Assembly: GCF_030238365.1 (NCBI RefSeq)
Contig: NZ_JASSOT010000060.1
Location: forward strand, 1 to 64,000
Origin: Lelliottia wanjuensis
Lineage (GTDB): Bacteria; Pseudomonadota; Gammaproteobacteria; Enterobacterales; Enterobacteriaceae
Direction of reading: 5' to 3'
DNA length: 64,000 nt
Shown here piece after piece: positions 11,986-19,426 of the stretch; the first letter of the stretch is position 1, and every line of letters begins with the position of its first letter. The notes beneath the pieces were generated by a model. That model was not told where the DNA came from, did no database searches, and worked only from the letters and a program-made list of their open reading frames with translations. The position numbers and the translations under genes were made by a program.

Positions 11986-13302
11986 TTAAACCACCATCCC
12001 CAACAGCAGACACCCAATCAGGCCGCACACGGAGATAATCGTTTCCAGCATCGACCAGGACTTGATGGTCTCACCGATGGTCAGGTTGAAGTACTCCTTG
12101 AACAGCCAGAAACCTGGATCGTTCACGTGGGAGAAAATCACGCTACCGGAACCCACCGCGATAACCATCAGCTCCGGGCTCACGCCGGTGGTCGCAATCA
12201 GCGGTGCCACGATCCCGCCCGCGGTTATCGCCGCAACGGTGGCAGAACCCAGCGCAATACGCAGCACGGCGGCAATCGACCAGGCCATCAGAATTGGCGA
12301 GATGTTGGTTTCATGCATCATGGAAGCGATGTATTTGTCCACGCCGCTGTCCACCAGAACCTGCTTGAACGCACCGCCACCGCCGATGATCAACAGCATC
12401 ATGGCGATAATTTTGATGGCAGAGCCGAGGGTTTCGTTGATCTGATCCATATTACGACCGCGGTTCAGACCGAAGGTGAAGAGGGCGATCAGGACGGCAA
12501 TCAGCGTCGCCATCACCGGGTCACCGAGGAACTCCGCGACAGACAGGAACGCGTGACCCTTTGGCAGCACCATTTCGGCCACGGCGCGCATCGCCATCAG
12601 CACGACCGGCACCAGAGAAGTCCAGACGCTAACGCCAAAGCTTGGCATCTCTTCTTCGCTGAAGGTTTTTGCGCTGTACAGACCTTCAGGAATTGGCTTG
12701 TCGATACCTTTCAGGCAGCGCGCAAACACCGGGCCGGCCAGAATAACCGTTGGAATCGCCAGAATCGTACCGAACAGCAGGGTTTTACCCATATCCGCGT
12801 GGAAGATGGTCGCGATAGCGGTTGGGCCCGGGTGCGGCGGCAGGAAGCCGTGAGTCACGGACAGCGCAGCGGCCATCGGCACGCCCACGTACAGCAGCGG
12901 AATATTCGCCGCAGCTGCGATGGTGAAGACCAGCGGCAGCATCAGCACAAAGCCGACTTCATAGAACAGCGCAAAACCGACGGTAAAACCGGTTAACACT
13001 ACTGCCCACTGAATGTGTTGTTTACCAAATTTGGCAATCAGCGTGGTCGCGATGCGCTGCGCGCCCCCGCAGTCTGCCAGCATTTTGCCGAGCATGGCAC
13101 CGAAGCCCATGATCAGCGCCAGGCTGCCGAGCGTTCCGCCCACACCCGCTTTGATTGAGCTGATGACTTTCACCAGCGGCATCCCTTGCATCAGACCGAC
13201 TGCAAGTGCCACCAGAACCAGAGCGATGAAGCCGTTCAGTTTGAAACGGATCATCAAGAGCAGTAATAAGACAACACCGATAGCGACGATAACTAATGGC
13301 AT
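11986..13302 (-). CDS. gntT: High-affinity gluconate:H+ symporter GntT
   Basis: GntT is an inner-membrane gluconate importer of the GntP family. The protein has 438 residues, the E. coli length, and is strongly hydrophobic with about 12-14 membrane segments from residue 2 onward. Conserved stretches such as GFLPPHPGPTA and SHVNDPGFW mark the family. Two GntR-type operators upstream (13322-13337 and 13463-13478) indicate gluconate-inducible control. It is convergent with malQ, and nfuA lies upstream in the same direction. Confidence 0.96.
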   Translation of the reverse strand: MPLVIVAIGVVLLLLLMIRFKLNGFIALVLVALAVGLMQGMPLVKVISSIKAGVGGTLGSLALIMGFGAMLGKMLADCGGAQRIATTLIAKFGKQHIQWAVVLTGFTVGFALFYEVGFVLMLPLVFTIAAAANIPLLYVGVPMAAALSVTHGFLPPHPGPTAIATIFHADMGKTLLFGTILAIPTVILAGPVFARCLKGIDKPIPEGLYSAKTFSEEEMPSFGVSVWTSLVPVVLMAMRAVAEMVLPKGHAFLSVAEFLGDPVMATLIAVLIALFTFGLNRGRNMDQINETLGSAIKIIAMMLLIIGGGGAFKQVLVDSGVDKYIASMMHETNISPILMAWSIAAVLRIALGSATVAAITAGGIVAPLIATTGVSPELMVIAVGSGSVIFSHVNDPGFWLFKEYFNLTIGETIKSWSMLETIISVCGLIGCLLLGMVV

Positions 13303-13321
13303 GATTGACCTGGCCTTTCAA

Positions 13322-13337
13322 TTGTTATGGGTAACGT
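13322..13337. promoter_or_regulatory. GntR operator, gntT proximal
   Basis: TTGTTATGGGTAACGT is an inverse match to the GntR operator ATGTTACCCGTATCAT with a few changes. It sits 20 bases upstream of the gntT start, where a bound repressor could block initiation. A better match lies 141 bases further upstream. Confidence 0.6.
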
Positions 13338-13462
13338 CATTGTTTCGACGACAATTTCCGATTGTCCCAACTGGGAACAGAGAATTAACGGCACTAATAC
13401 TGATTGCCTGCAAAACTATTGAGTTTAGTCGGCTGTTATGAGGATGCTTAGTGCCCATGAGA

Positions 13463-13478
13463 ATGATACGGGTAACAT
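13463..13478. promoter_or_regulatory. GntR operator, gntT distal
   Basis: ATGATACGGGTAACAT is the exact reverse complement of the GntR operator sequence ATGTTACCCGTATCAT as I remember it from E. coli gnt genes. Together with the proximal copy it gives two operators 141 bases apart, compatible with repression by looping. Confidence 0.75.
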
Positions 13479-13566
13479 ACACAGATTGAGAATCACCTGG
13501 GCGGGCAAAATTTGAATTATGAGACGCAGGTCAACATATGGGGAGGGGAGGAGCGGGCAAACAAAA

Positions 13567-13694
13567 GCCGGGTGGCGGCTACGCCGTACCCGGCCTGGAT
13601 GTTCTGTGCGGTTATTTGCCCGGTGGCGCTACGCTTACCGGGCCTACAAAAGCCTCGAACTGTAGGCCGGGTAAGGCGAAGCCGCCACCCGGCA
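13567..13694. repeat. Cluster of three REP palindromes (BIME) between gntT and nfuA
   Basis: Three REP units lie in a row: 13567-13596, 13618-13646 and 13661-13694. The first two run in one orientation (GCCGGGTGGCG / GCCCGGTGGCG) and the third is inverted (GTAGGCCGGGTAAGGCG), the usual BIME arrangement. They follow the nfuA stop in the transcribed direction. The rest of the 13303-13709 gap holds the gntT operators and promoter and nothing else recognisable. Confidence 0.88.
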
Positions 13695-13709
13695 AAGACA
13701 GACGGGAAC

Positions 13710-14285
13710 TTAGTAGTAAGAGTGCTCGCCGCGCTGGTGTTCGGTCAGATCGCGCACACCTTTCAGTTCAGGGAACTCGTTCAGCATCTGCTTCTCGATC
13801 CCTTCCTTCAGGGTTACATCGACCATGGAACAACCGTTACAGCCGCCGCCAAACTGCAGGATCGCCAAACCGTCATCGGTGATTTCCATCAGCGTTACTT
13901 TACCGCCGTGGCCAGCCAGCTGCGGGTTGATCTGCGACTGCAGCAGATACTCCACGCGCTCCATCAGCGGCGCATCGTCGGACACTTTGCGCATTTTCGC
14001 GTTCGGTGCTTTCAGCGTCAGCTGAGAACCCAGCTGATCGGTAACAAAATCGATCTCTGCGTCATCAAGATATGGCGCGCTTAACTCATCGACATAGGCG
14101 GTGAGCTGCTCAAATTTCAGGGCAGTGTCAGATGCTTCCACAGCGTCCGGAGGACAATAAGAGACACCGCATTCTGCATTCGGAGTGCCTGGATTTATCA
14201 CAAACACGCGGATCTGCGTCCCTTCTTCCTGATTTGCCAGCAGTTTGGCAAAGTGTGATTGTGCAGAATCGGAAATACGGATCAT
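13710..14285 (-). CDS. nfuA: Fe-S cluster carrier protein NfuA
   Basis: NfuA carries a [4Fe-4S] cluster on a homodimer and delivers it to target enzymes, especially under oxidative stress or iron limitation. The 191-residue protein has an N-terminal degenerate A-type domain (about 1-95) and a C-terminal NifU-like domain with the cluster-binding CNGC at C149 and C152. It matches the E. coli length. It lies just downstream of gntX on the same strand, 61 bases away, with a REP cluster at its 3' end. Confidence 0.97.
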   Translation of the reverse strand: MIRISDSAQSHFAKLLANQEEGTQIRVFVINPGTPNAECGVSYCPPDAVEASDTALKFEQLTAYVDELSAPYLDDAEIDFVTDQLGSQLTLKAPNAKMRKVSDDAPLMERVEYLLQSQINPQLAGHGGKVTLMEITDDGLAILQFGGGCNGCSMVDVTLKEGIEKQMLNEFPELKGVRDLTEHQRGEHSYY

Positions 14286-14346
14286 AGCTTTGGCCTAATA
14301 GTTGACTAAATTACCTGGGTATAATAATACGCCCATCGGAAAAGGG

Positions 14347-15030
14347 CTACAAGGTGCGACACAAACACCATACCTGAACCGTCGCTGCGCCGCTTTGCAA
14401 AAGCAGTCGGGAAAGCTCTGCCACGGTGCTGCCGGTCGTGACGACATCATCCACAATCGCGATATGGCGGCCCTTGACCGCTAATTCAAGGCGAAAGGCG
14501 TTTTTAAGATTCCTTTTGCGCGATCGGGCGCTCAACTGATGCTGCACCGCCGTGGTTCGGATGCGTTTCAGCGCTTCCGGCTGCCAGCTACAGCGCAGCC
14601 AGTGGGCCAGCGGACGGCATAACAGATCGCTCTGATTGTAGCCGCGACGCCAGTGTCGACGTCGGTGCAGCGGCACGCCGATCAGCAGATCCACAGCCGG
14701 TAAATCCCGCGTGCGCCGGGCCTGCAAAACCGCGAGCACTAACAGACGTGCAAGCGGCACCGCCAGCTGGCACTGGCGGGAAAACTTCAGCTTATGAATC
14801 AAGCCGCTTAAGGGCCGAACGTAATTATCGACCGCCACCAGGGCACTCCACGGCGGCGGTTTTTGCAGGCATCGCCCGCAGGGGAGGTCGACACTCATCG
14901 CCGGTAAACCGCACTGCGGGCAGCAGGGCGAACGGCGCGCGAACGCGCGCGTGCAAACGGAGCAGATCCCCCAGTGGCTCATTCTGAGCGGCATTCGGCA
15001 TAGCCAGCACAAGCCAGGCACTGATAGCAT
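14347..15030 (-). CDS. gntX: ComF-family phosphoribosyltransferase-like protein GntX
   Basis: This protein resembles competence protein ComF; its function in enterobacteria is not settled. The 227 residues begin with cysteine pairs that look like zinc ligands (CWLC, CSVC, CPQC, CGRC within residues 1-60) and end in a PRPP-binding-like motif IAIVDDVVTTGST. The ATG at 15030 was chosen over an in-frame TTG at 15036 because AAGGAAG precedes it at good spacing and the length then equals E. coli. It is divergent from bioH with a 37-base gap. Confidence 0.92.
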   Translation of the reverse strand: MLSVPGLCWLCRMPLRMSHWGICSVCTRAFARRSPCCPQCGLPAMSVDLPCGRCLQKPPPWSALVAVDNYVRPLSGLIHKLKFSRQCQLAVPLARLLVLAVLQARRTRDLPAVDLLIGVPLHRRRHWRRGYNQSDLLCRPLAHWLRCSWQPEALKRIRTTAVQHQLSARSRKRNLKNAFRLELAVKGRHIAIVDDVVTTGSTVAELSRLLLQSGAATVQVWCLCRTL

Positions 15031-15067
15031 GGGCAACTTCCTTGTTGAAAAAAGAGAATCCTAACCG

Positions 15068-15841
15068 ATGAACAATCTTTGGTGGCAGACCACGGGCACG
15101 GGAAATGTTGATCTTGTGCTGCTGCACGGATGGGGGCTGAACGCCGAAGTCTGGCATTGCATTCAGGAGGAACTGGCCTCGCAATTTAGGCTGCATCTGG
15201 TTGATCTGCCTGGATTTGGCCGCAGCCACGGCTTTGGCGCGATGCCGCTCGACGAGATGGCGCAGGCGGTTCTGGAACGCGCGCCGCAAAAGGCGATTTG
15301 GCTCGGCTGGAGTCTCGGCGGGCTGGTCGCGAGCCAGATTGCCCTCACGCATCCGGAGCGCGTTCAGGCGCTGGTGACGGTGTCGTCATCGCCATGCTTT
15401 GCGGCGCAGGATGAATGGCCCGGCATCAAGCCGGAAGTGTTAGCCGGGTTCCAGCAACAGCTGAGTGAAGATTTTAAACGCACGGTCGAGCGCTTTCTGG
15501 CGCTGCAAACCATGGGCACTGAAACGGCACGCCAGGATGCGCGGATGCTCAAAAGTGCGGTGCTGGCGCTTCCGATGCCAGACGTCGAGGTGCTCAACGG
15601 CGGGCTGGAGATCCTGAAAACCGTCGACCTGCGCGAACCGCTCGCCGGGCTTAGCGTGCCGCATCTGCGGATCTACGGGTATCTCGATGGACTGGTGCCG
15701 CGCAAAGTGGTGCCGATGCTGGATGAACTGTGGCCGCAGAGTGAATCGCTGGTCATTGCGAAGGCCGCGCACGCGCCTTTCGTGTCGCATCCGGCGGCCT
15801 TTTGCGCGGCGCTGACTGCGTTAAGTCAACGTTTAAACTGA
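15068..15841 (+). CDS. bioH: Pimeloyl-[acyl-carrier protein] methyl ester esterase BioH
   Basis: BioH removes the methyl group from pimeloyl-ACP methyl ester, ending the pimelate stage of biotin synthesis in the cytoplasm. The 257-residue protein is an alpha/beta hydrolase with nucleophile S82 in GWSLGG; an oxyanion HGWG lies near residue 20 and the catalytic histidine is in KAAHAPF near the C terminus. It is unlinked to bioABFCD, as in E. coli. It shares a very short promoter region with gntX. Confidence 0.96.
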   Translation: MNNLWWQTTGTGNVDLVLLHGWGLNAEVWHCIQEELASQFRLHLVDLPGFGRSHGFGAMPLDEMAQAVLERAPQKAIWLGWSLGGLVASQIALTHPERVQALVTVSSSPCFAAQDEWPGIKPEVLAGFQQQLSEDFKRTVERFLALQTMGTETARQDARMLKSAVLALPMPDVEVLNGGLEILKTVDLREPLAGLSVPHLRIYGYLDGLVPRKVVPMLDELWPQSESLVIAKAAHAPFVSHPAAFCAALTALSQRLN

Positions 15842-15952
15842 TTATTTTCTAATCCACTGGCAAAAGTTTCATGCCGCAACAATACTTCAAGTGTCGTTGC
15901 GGCGGTTGAGCCTACGATAATCAAAACAACAAACCTATGGAGAGTAATGGTT

Positions 15953-16222
15953 ATGAAACTTGTTACAGGAATTGTTACATCACTGGTTATTGGGTCTCTG
16001 TCATTTGGCGTGTTTGCAGCGAAAGAGCTGGAAAAAGACAAAGTTAAAGAGATGAATCTGACTAAGATTGGTGAGATTACGACCTCGAAAACCACTGCGC
16101 CAATGGATGCCCGTAAAGAGCTGTCGAAAAAAGCGGATGAGCTGGGCGGTACGTATTATGTGGTAACCAGCGCGAATAAAGGCGAGAAAACCGTTCATGC
16201 AACGGCGGAAGTGTATAAATAA
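15953..16222 (+). CDS. Small exported DUF1471 (YhcN/BhsA-like) protein
   Basis: This 89-residue protein has a clear signal peptide (about residues 1-23, ending GVFA|AK) and one YhcN/BhsA/McbA-type domain with KIGEIT near the start and the family's ARKELSKKADELGGTYYVVT pattern. Relatives are periplasmic or surface proteins induced by stress and linked to biofilm or acid response. The ATG at 15953 is preferred: GGAGAG ends 8 bases before it but only 2 before the ATG at 15947. It stands alone between bioH and feoC, where E. coli carries yhgA. Its specific role is unknown. Confidence 0.85.
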   Translation: MKLVTGIVTSLVIGSLSFGVFAAKELEKDKVKEMNLTKIGEITTSKTTAPMDARKELSKKADELGGTYYVVTSANKGEKTVHATAEVYK

Positions 16223-16228
16223 TACCCC

Positions 16229-16255
16229 TGCCGGGCAGCATCTGCCTGCCCGGCA
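16229..16255 (+). terminator. Terminator hairpin after the DUF1471 gene
   Basis: TGCCGGGCA (16229-16237) pairs with TGCCCGGCA (16247-16255) in a perfect 9-bp stem, seven bases after the DUF1471 stop. Only a weak T-run (CTTTGTT) follows. It can also serve feoC, whose stop is eight bases further on the other strand. Confidence 0.7.
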
Positions 16256-16262
16256 AGCTTTG

Positions 16263-16499
16263 TTACCGCAGTGCCCACCACTCCCGCAGACACGCTTTCC
16301 CTTCCGGGCAGCTTTTGCAGCTCCCTGACAAACAGCCATCCGCTTCTTCCTGAATCCGCACGGCTTTGCCCATCGCTTCCATTCTTTCGAGCATGGCATC
16401 GATCATCGGCTGCGGCGTGTGCAGGGACTGGCTCAGCTGTCGGGCCTCCATTCGTCCCTGCAGTGCCAGTAAATCACGAAGCTGAATCATCGATGCCAT
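16263..16499 (-). CDS. feoC: Ferrous iron transport protein FeoC
   Basis: FeoC is a small winged-helix protein of the Feo system, thought to bind an Fe-S cluster and to protect or regulate FeoB. The 78-residue protein equals E. coli FeoC. The cysteine cluster [15 protein letters not shown] lies near the C terminus and the winged helix spans about 1-55. The ATG at 16499 is preceded by AGAGGTG; an in-frame GTG at 16508 is less likely. It is the last gene of feoABC. Confidence 0.94.
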   Translation of the reverse strand: MASMIQLRDLLALQGRMEARQLSQSLHTPQPMIDAMLERMEAMGKAVRIQEEADGCLSGSCKSCPEGKACLREWWALR

Positions 16500-16511
16500 C
16501 GCATTCACCTC

Positions 16512-18830
16512 TTAGTGGCAGTCGCCAGCCGGGCTGTTGCAACAGCTTGCCGCAGTTTTATTGGTCGCCAGCAGATTAACGTCCACGCGGCTTCGCGCCC
16601 GACGCAACAGGCCGATGAGTACGACGTTAAACAACACCACCGCCAGAATGCACACCAGGCTGTAGCGGGGGTGAGTGCTGAAGTTGGTCGCCTGATAGAA
16701 AACCGTCGCCAGTGAGTAAGCGATGTTCAGCCCCCACAGGACCGAGAAGCCCATCCAGCCGCGGCTGGACTCGCGGGCAATCGCCCCCATCACGGAAATG
16801 CACGGAATGTAGAGCAGGACGAAGATCAGATAGCTATAGGCCGCCGACGCGCTGCCAAATTTCTGGCTCATCACGCCCATCGCGCCGGTCGCCATTTCCC
16901 CGTCGCCTTTACTGGCTTCGATCGGGTTGGCCAGTACGCTCAGGCTGATGGTGTCTTTCAGGCTCTGCCAGGTGTCATCCACCGCGCTCAGCAGTTCGTC
17001 ACCGAGATGGAATTCCGCCGGATTAAACTCCTCTTCCTGAATATTTTCAGCCGTATAGAGCGTATTCAGCGTACCGACCACCACCTCTTTCGCCATCGCG
17101 CCGGTGAACAGTCCGACGGTCGCCTGCCAGTTATCTTCGTGAACGCCAATCGGCTTGAACAGCGGGGTGATGACGCGGCTGACGGAGGCCAGCGCCGAGT
17201 CGTTGATGTTATCCGCCGCCTGGCCGCTGAGGGTAAAGCTGTTCAGAGCGCTCAGGAAAATGCTGACAATCACAATCACCTTACCGGCGCGCAGAACGAA
17301 GCCTTTCAGGCGCTGCCAGGTCTGGATCAGCAGGCTTTTGATGTGCGGGACGTGGTAGACCGGCAGCTCCATCACAAACGGCGACGCTTCGCCGCGCATG
17401 ATGGTGTGTTTGAGCATCAGGCCGGTCAAAATCGCCATCACGATACCCAGCAGGTACAGGGAGAAGACCGCCAGCGCGCCCTCCTGGCCGAAGAACGCCG
17501 CTGCGAAGACCGCGAAGATCGCCAGACGCGCGCCGCAGGACATAAACGGCGCCATCATGATGGTCATCAGGCGTTCACGCGGCGCATCGAGGGTTCGTGC
17601 GCCCATCACCGACGGGACGTTACAGCCAAAGCCGACAATCAGCGGGACGAAGGATTTACCCGGCAGACCGAGGGCCTGCATCAGGCGGTCCATCACGAAG
17701 GCCGCGCGGGCCATATAGCCGGAATCCTCAAGGAAGGAGAGGAACAGATACATCATGCCGATCTGCGGTACCAGCGGCAGGACGGTGTTGATGCCGCCAC
17801 CCAGCCCCTGGGCGAGGAAAATCGTCAGCCATTCCGGGAAGTGCAGGGTGTAGCCCAGCCATTGCAGACCGTGAATGAAGATCGCCACCGAGCCGACATC
17901 AAACAGCGGCTGCAGTGCGCCACCGATGTTGATGGCGAGGAGGAACATCAGGTACATCACCAGCAGGAAGATCGGCAAACCGAGGAAACGGTTGAGAATG
18001 ATTTTATCGACGGCGGCGGTGAAGCGGCTCGGCTCGGCAGTCAGGGTGTTACTGACCACTTCGCAGATGGCGGCGATACTTTGATAACGCGCATCGGCGA
18101 TGTGCAGGGCCGGATCGTCCAGCTCTTCGCTCAGGCGCGCCAGCGACATATCCAGCTTCTGCGCCGCATCGCCCGCGTAGCTGCGGCTGTAGATATCGCC
18201 TTCCAGCATTTGCAGCCCGAGCCAGTTGCGCTGTTTCTGCGGCATGGCGTGGGCCATCTCCTGCGCCAGAATGCCGGCCTCGCGCACCAGCGGCTGCGGA
18301 TAATGCACCAGTTCGAGATCCGTATTGCCCGTATGGCGATCGACGGCCAGTTTCAGCGCATCAATGCCCCGTGCGCGGGTTGAGACCAGCGGGATCACCG
18401 GGCAGCCAAGGCGTGCGGAAAGCGCATCGATGTCGATGCGAATTTTTTGCTTCTCGGCAATATCGAGCATGTTCAGCGCCACGATGCACGGAATGCCCAG
18501 CTCCAGCAGTTGCAGCGTCAGGTACAGGTTGCGCTCGAGATTGGAGGCGTCGACGACGTTAATCAGTAAATCCGCATCGCCGCTCAGAATATAGTGACAG
18601 GCAATCTGTTCATCGAGAGAGGTCTGCGACGAAATCGTTGTGAGCGAATAAGTGCCGGGAAGATCTACAAGGGTGACCTGATGGTCGGTCGTGGAGAATT
18701 GACCTTCTTTGCGTTCAACGGTCACACCGGCCCAGTTACCGACGCGCTGACGTGCGCCCGTTAACTGATTAAATAAGGTTGTCTTGCCGGAATTAGGATT
18801 ACCAATTAAGCCAATGGTTAATTTTTTCAT
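16512..18830 (-). CDS. feoB: Ferrous iron uptake GTPase/permease FeoB
   Basis: FeoB is the inner-membrane Fe2+ transporter. The 772-residue protein (E. coli 773) has a cytosolic G domain with P-loop GNPNSGKTT (residues 10-18), a DLPGTYS switch II, a GDI domain, and a membrane domain from about residue 275 with two Gate motifs. The C-terminal tail carries cysteines (SCCNSPAGDCH), a feature of enteric FeoB. feoA starts 30 bases upstream and feoC 12 bases downstream, forming one operon expected to respond to Fur and FNR. Confidence 0.97.
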   Translation of the reverse strand: MKKLTIGLIGNPNSGKTTLFNQLTGARQRVGNWAGVTVERKEGQFSTTDHQVTLVDLPGTYSLTTISSQTSLDEQIACHYILSGDADLLINVVDASNLERNLYLTLQLLELGIPCIVALNMLDIAEKQKIRIDIDALSARLGCPVIPLVSTRARGIDALKLAVDRHTGNTDLELVHYPQPLVREAGILAQEMAHAMPQKQRNWLGLQMLEGDIYSRSYAGDAAQKLDMSLARLSEELDDPALHIADARYQSIAAICEVVSNTLTAEPSRFTAAVDKIILNRFLGLPIFLLVMYLMFLLAINIGGALQPLFDVGSVAIFIHGLQWLGYTLHFPEWLTIFLAQGLGGGINTVLPLVPQIGMMYLFLSFLEDSGYMARAAFVMDRLMQALGLPGKSFVPLIVGFGCNVPSVMGARTLDAPRERLMTIMMAPFMSCGARLAIFAVFAAAFFGQEGALAVFSLYLLGIVMAILTGLMLKHTIMRGEASPFVMELPVYHVPHIKSLLIQTWQRLKGFVLRAGKVIVIVSIFLSALNSFTLSGQAADNINDSALASVSRVITPLFKPIGVHEDNWQATVGLFTGAMAKEVVVGTLNTLYTAENIQEEEFNPAEFHLGDELLSAVDDTWQSLKDTISLSVLANPIEASKGDGEMATGAMGVMSQKFGSASAAYSYLIFVLLYIPCISVMGAIARESSRGWMGFSVLWGLNIAYSLATVFYQATNFSTHPRYSLVCILAVVLFNVVLIGLLRRARSRVDVNLLATNKTAASCCNSPAGDCH

Positions 18831-18860
18831 TGTTTTAGACTCGGTCTAACAGCTGGCGGT

Positions 18861-19088
18861 TTATCGGACTAAAGCTTCGACTTCTAATAACGCGAGGTCT
18901 TTCTTACGCAATACCAGATTGACGCGACGGGTTTCGATATGGATGGGATCGCCCAGCGGCGCGATGCGCACAACCTGAAAAGAGGATCCTGGCAGCATGC
19001 CTAGTGACAGCAGCTTCTGACGATACGCCGGGCTAATTTCGCGGGCAAAACCGGTAATTTTCCAGGCACTGTCTGGTGTGAATTGCAT
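18861..19088 (-). CDS. feoA: Ferrous iron transport protein FeoA
   Basis: FeoA is a small cytoplasmic SH3-like protein needed for FeoB-mediated Fe2+ uptake. The 75-residue protein matches E. coli FeoA; conserved features include [10 protein letters not shown] and the beta-strand IHIETRRV. The start MQFTPD at 19088 was chosen by homology and preceding purines; an ATG three codons upstream (19097) is possible. It is the first gene of feoABC, with a Fur-like box about 45 bases upstream. Confidence 0.95.
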   Translation of the reverse strand: MQFTPDSAWKITGFAREISPAYRQKLLSLGMLPGSSFQVVRIAPLGDPIHIETRRVNLVLRKKDLALLEVEALVR

Positions 19089-19130
19089 AGAGACCACTTT
19101 GACCGAAGGTTAAATAATCGACAGATTCAT

Positions 19131-19149
19131 GATAATGAGAATGGTTTCT
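19131..19149. promoter_or_regulatory. Fur box upstream of feoA
   Basis: GATAATGAGAATGGTTTCT matches the Fur consensus GATAATGATAATCATTATC at 13 of 19 positions, better on the left half. Its position about 45 bases from the feoA start suits iron-dependent repression. Confidence 0.6.
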
Positions 19150-19206
19150 ATCAGCAATATTTAAAATGTGACGGGATGTTCATATGGACATTAATTCGAG
19201 GACTGT

Positions 19207-19220
19207 TTGACCTTGCTCAA
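19207..19220. promoter_or_regulatory. Candidate FNR site upstream of feoA
   Basis: TTGACCTTGCTCAA is a TTGA-N6-TCAA dyad, 8 of 10 to the FNR consensus TTGAT-N4-ATCAA. FNR activates feo in E. coli under anaerobiosis. The distance to feoA (about 120 bases) is plausible, but no promoter was mapped. Confidence 0.5.
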
Positions 19221-19382
19221 TATTTATTGAGATGGTGAATGAGGTTTGAAAAATTAATTTGTTAACTAAGTGATAAACGATGGTTTAAATATGGATATGA
19301 AATCGGTTCCCTGATTCATATTAAATGAGTGAGTACGTTCTTATTTATTTTGAAGGGTGCGGTCTGGCTGCCGGGCGGCACT

Positions 19383-19418
19383 GCGTTTGCCCGGCCTACG
19401 AATTGGCCGGGCAAACGC
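19383..19418 (-). terminator. 14-bp perfect hairpin after yhgF
   Basis: GCGTTTGCCCGGCC and GGCCGGGCAAACGC form a perfect 14-bp stem around the 8-base loop TACGAATT, starting 8 bases past the yhgF stop. The core GCCCGGCCTAC resembles a REP end. The strength of the stem suggests termination or 3' end protection for yhgF mRNA. Confidence 0.75.
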
Positions 19419-19426
19419 GCGGGACA

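Larger units (their letters stand above)
19089..19382 (-). promoter_or_regulatory. feoABC promoter region
   Basis: This AT-rich stretch lies between feoA and the 3' end of yhgF. It contains a Fur-box-like sequence at 19131-19149 and an FNR-like dyad at 19207-19220. No coding sequence longer than a few codons is supported here. Confidence 0.65.

Noticed and set aside
11872-12996. Plus-strand open frame of 374 codons opposite gntT
   Set aside because: It starts inside the terminator module and runs antisense to gntT; composition is typical of a shadow frame.
13567-13694. Possible insertion sequence ends at the REP cluster
   Set aside because: No transposase gene, no target duplication and the units match ordinary REP/BIME spacing.
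17007-18383. Long plus-strand open frame (458 codons) opposite feoB
   Set aside because: It is the shadow of a GC-rich gene on the other strand; its product is His/Arg/Gln-rich with no fold or ribosome site, and feoB is certain.
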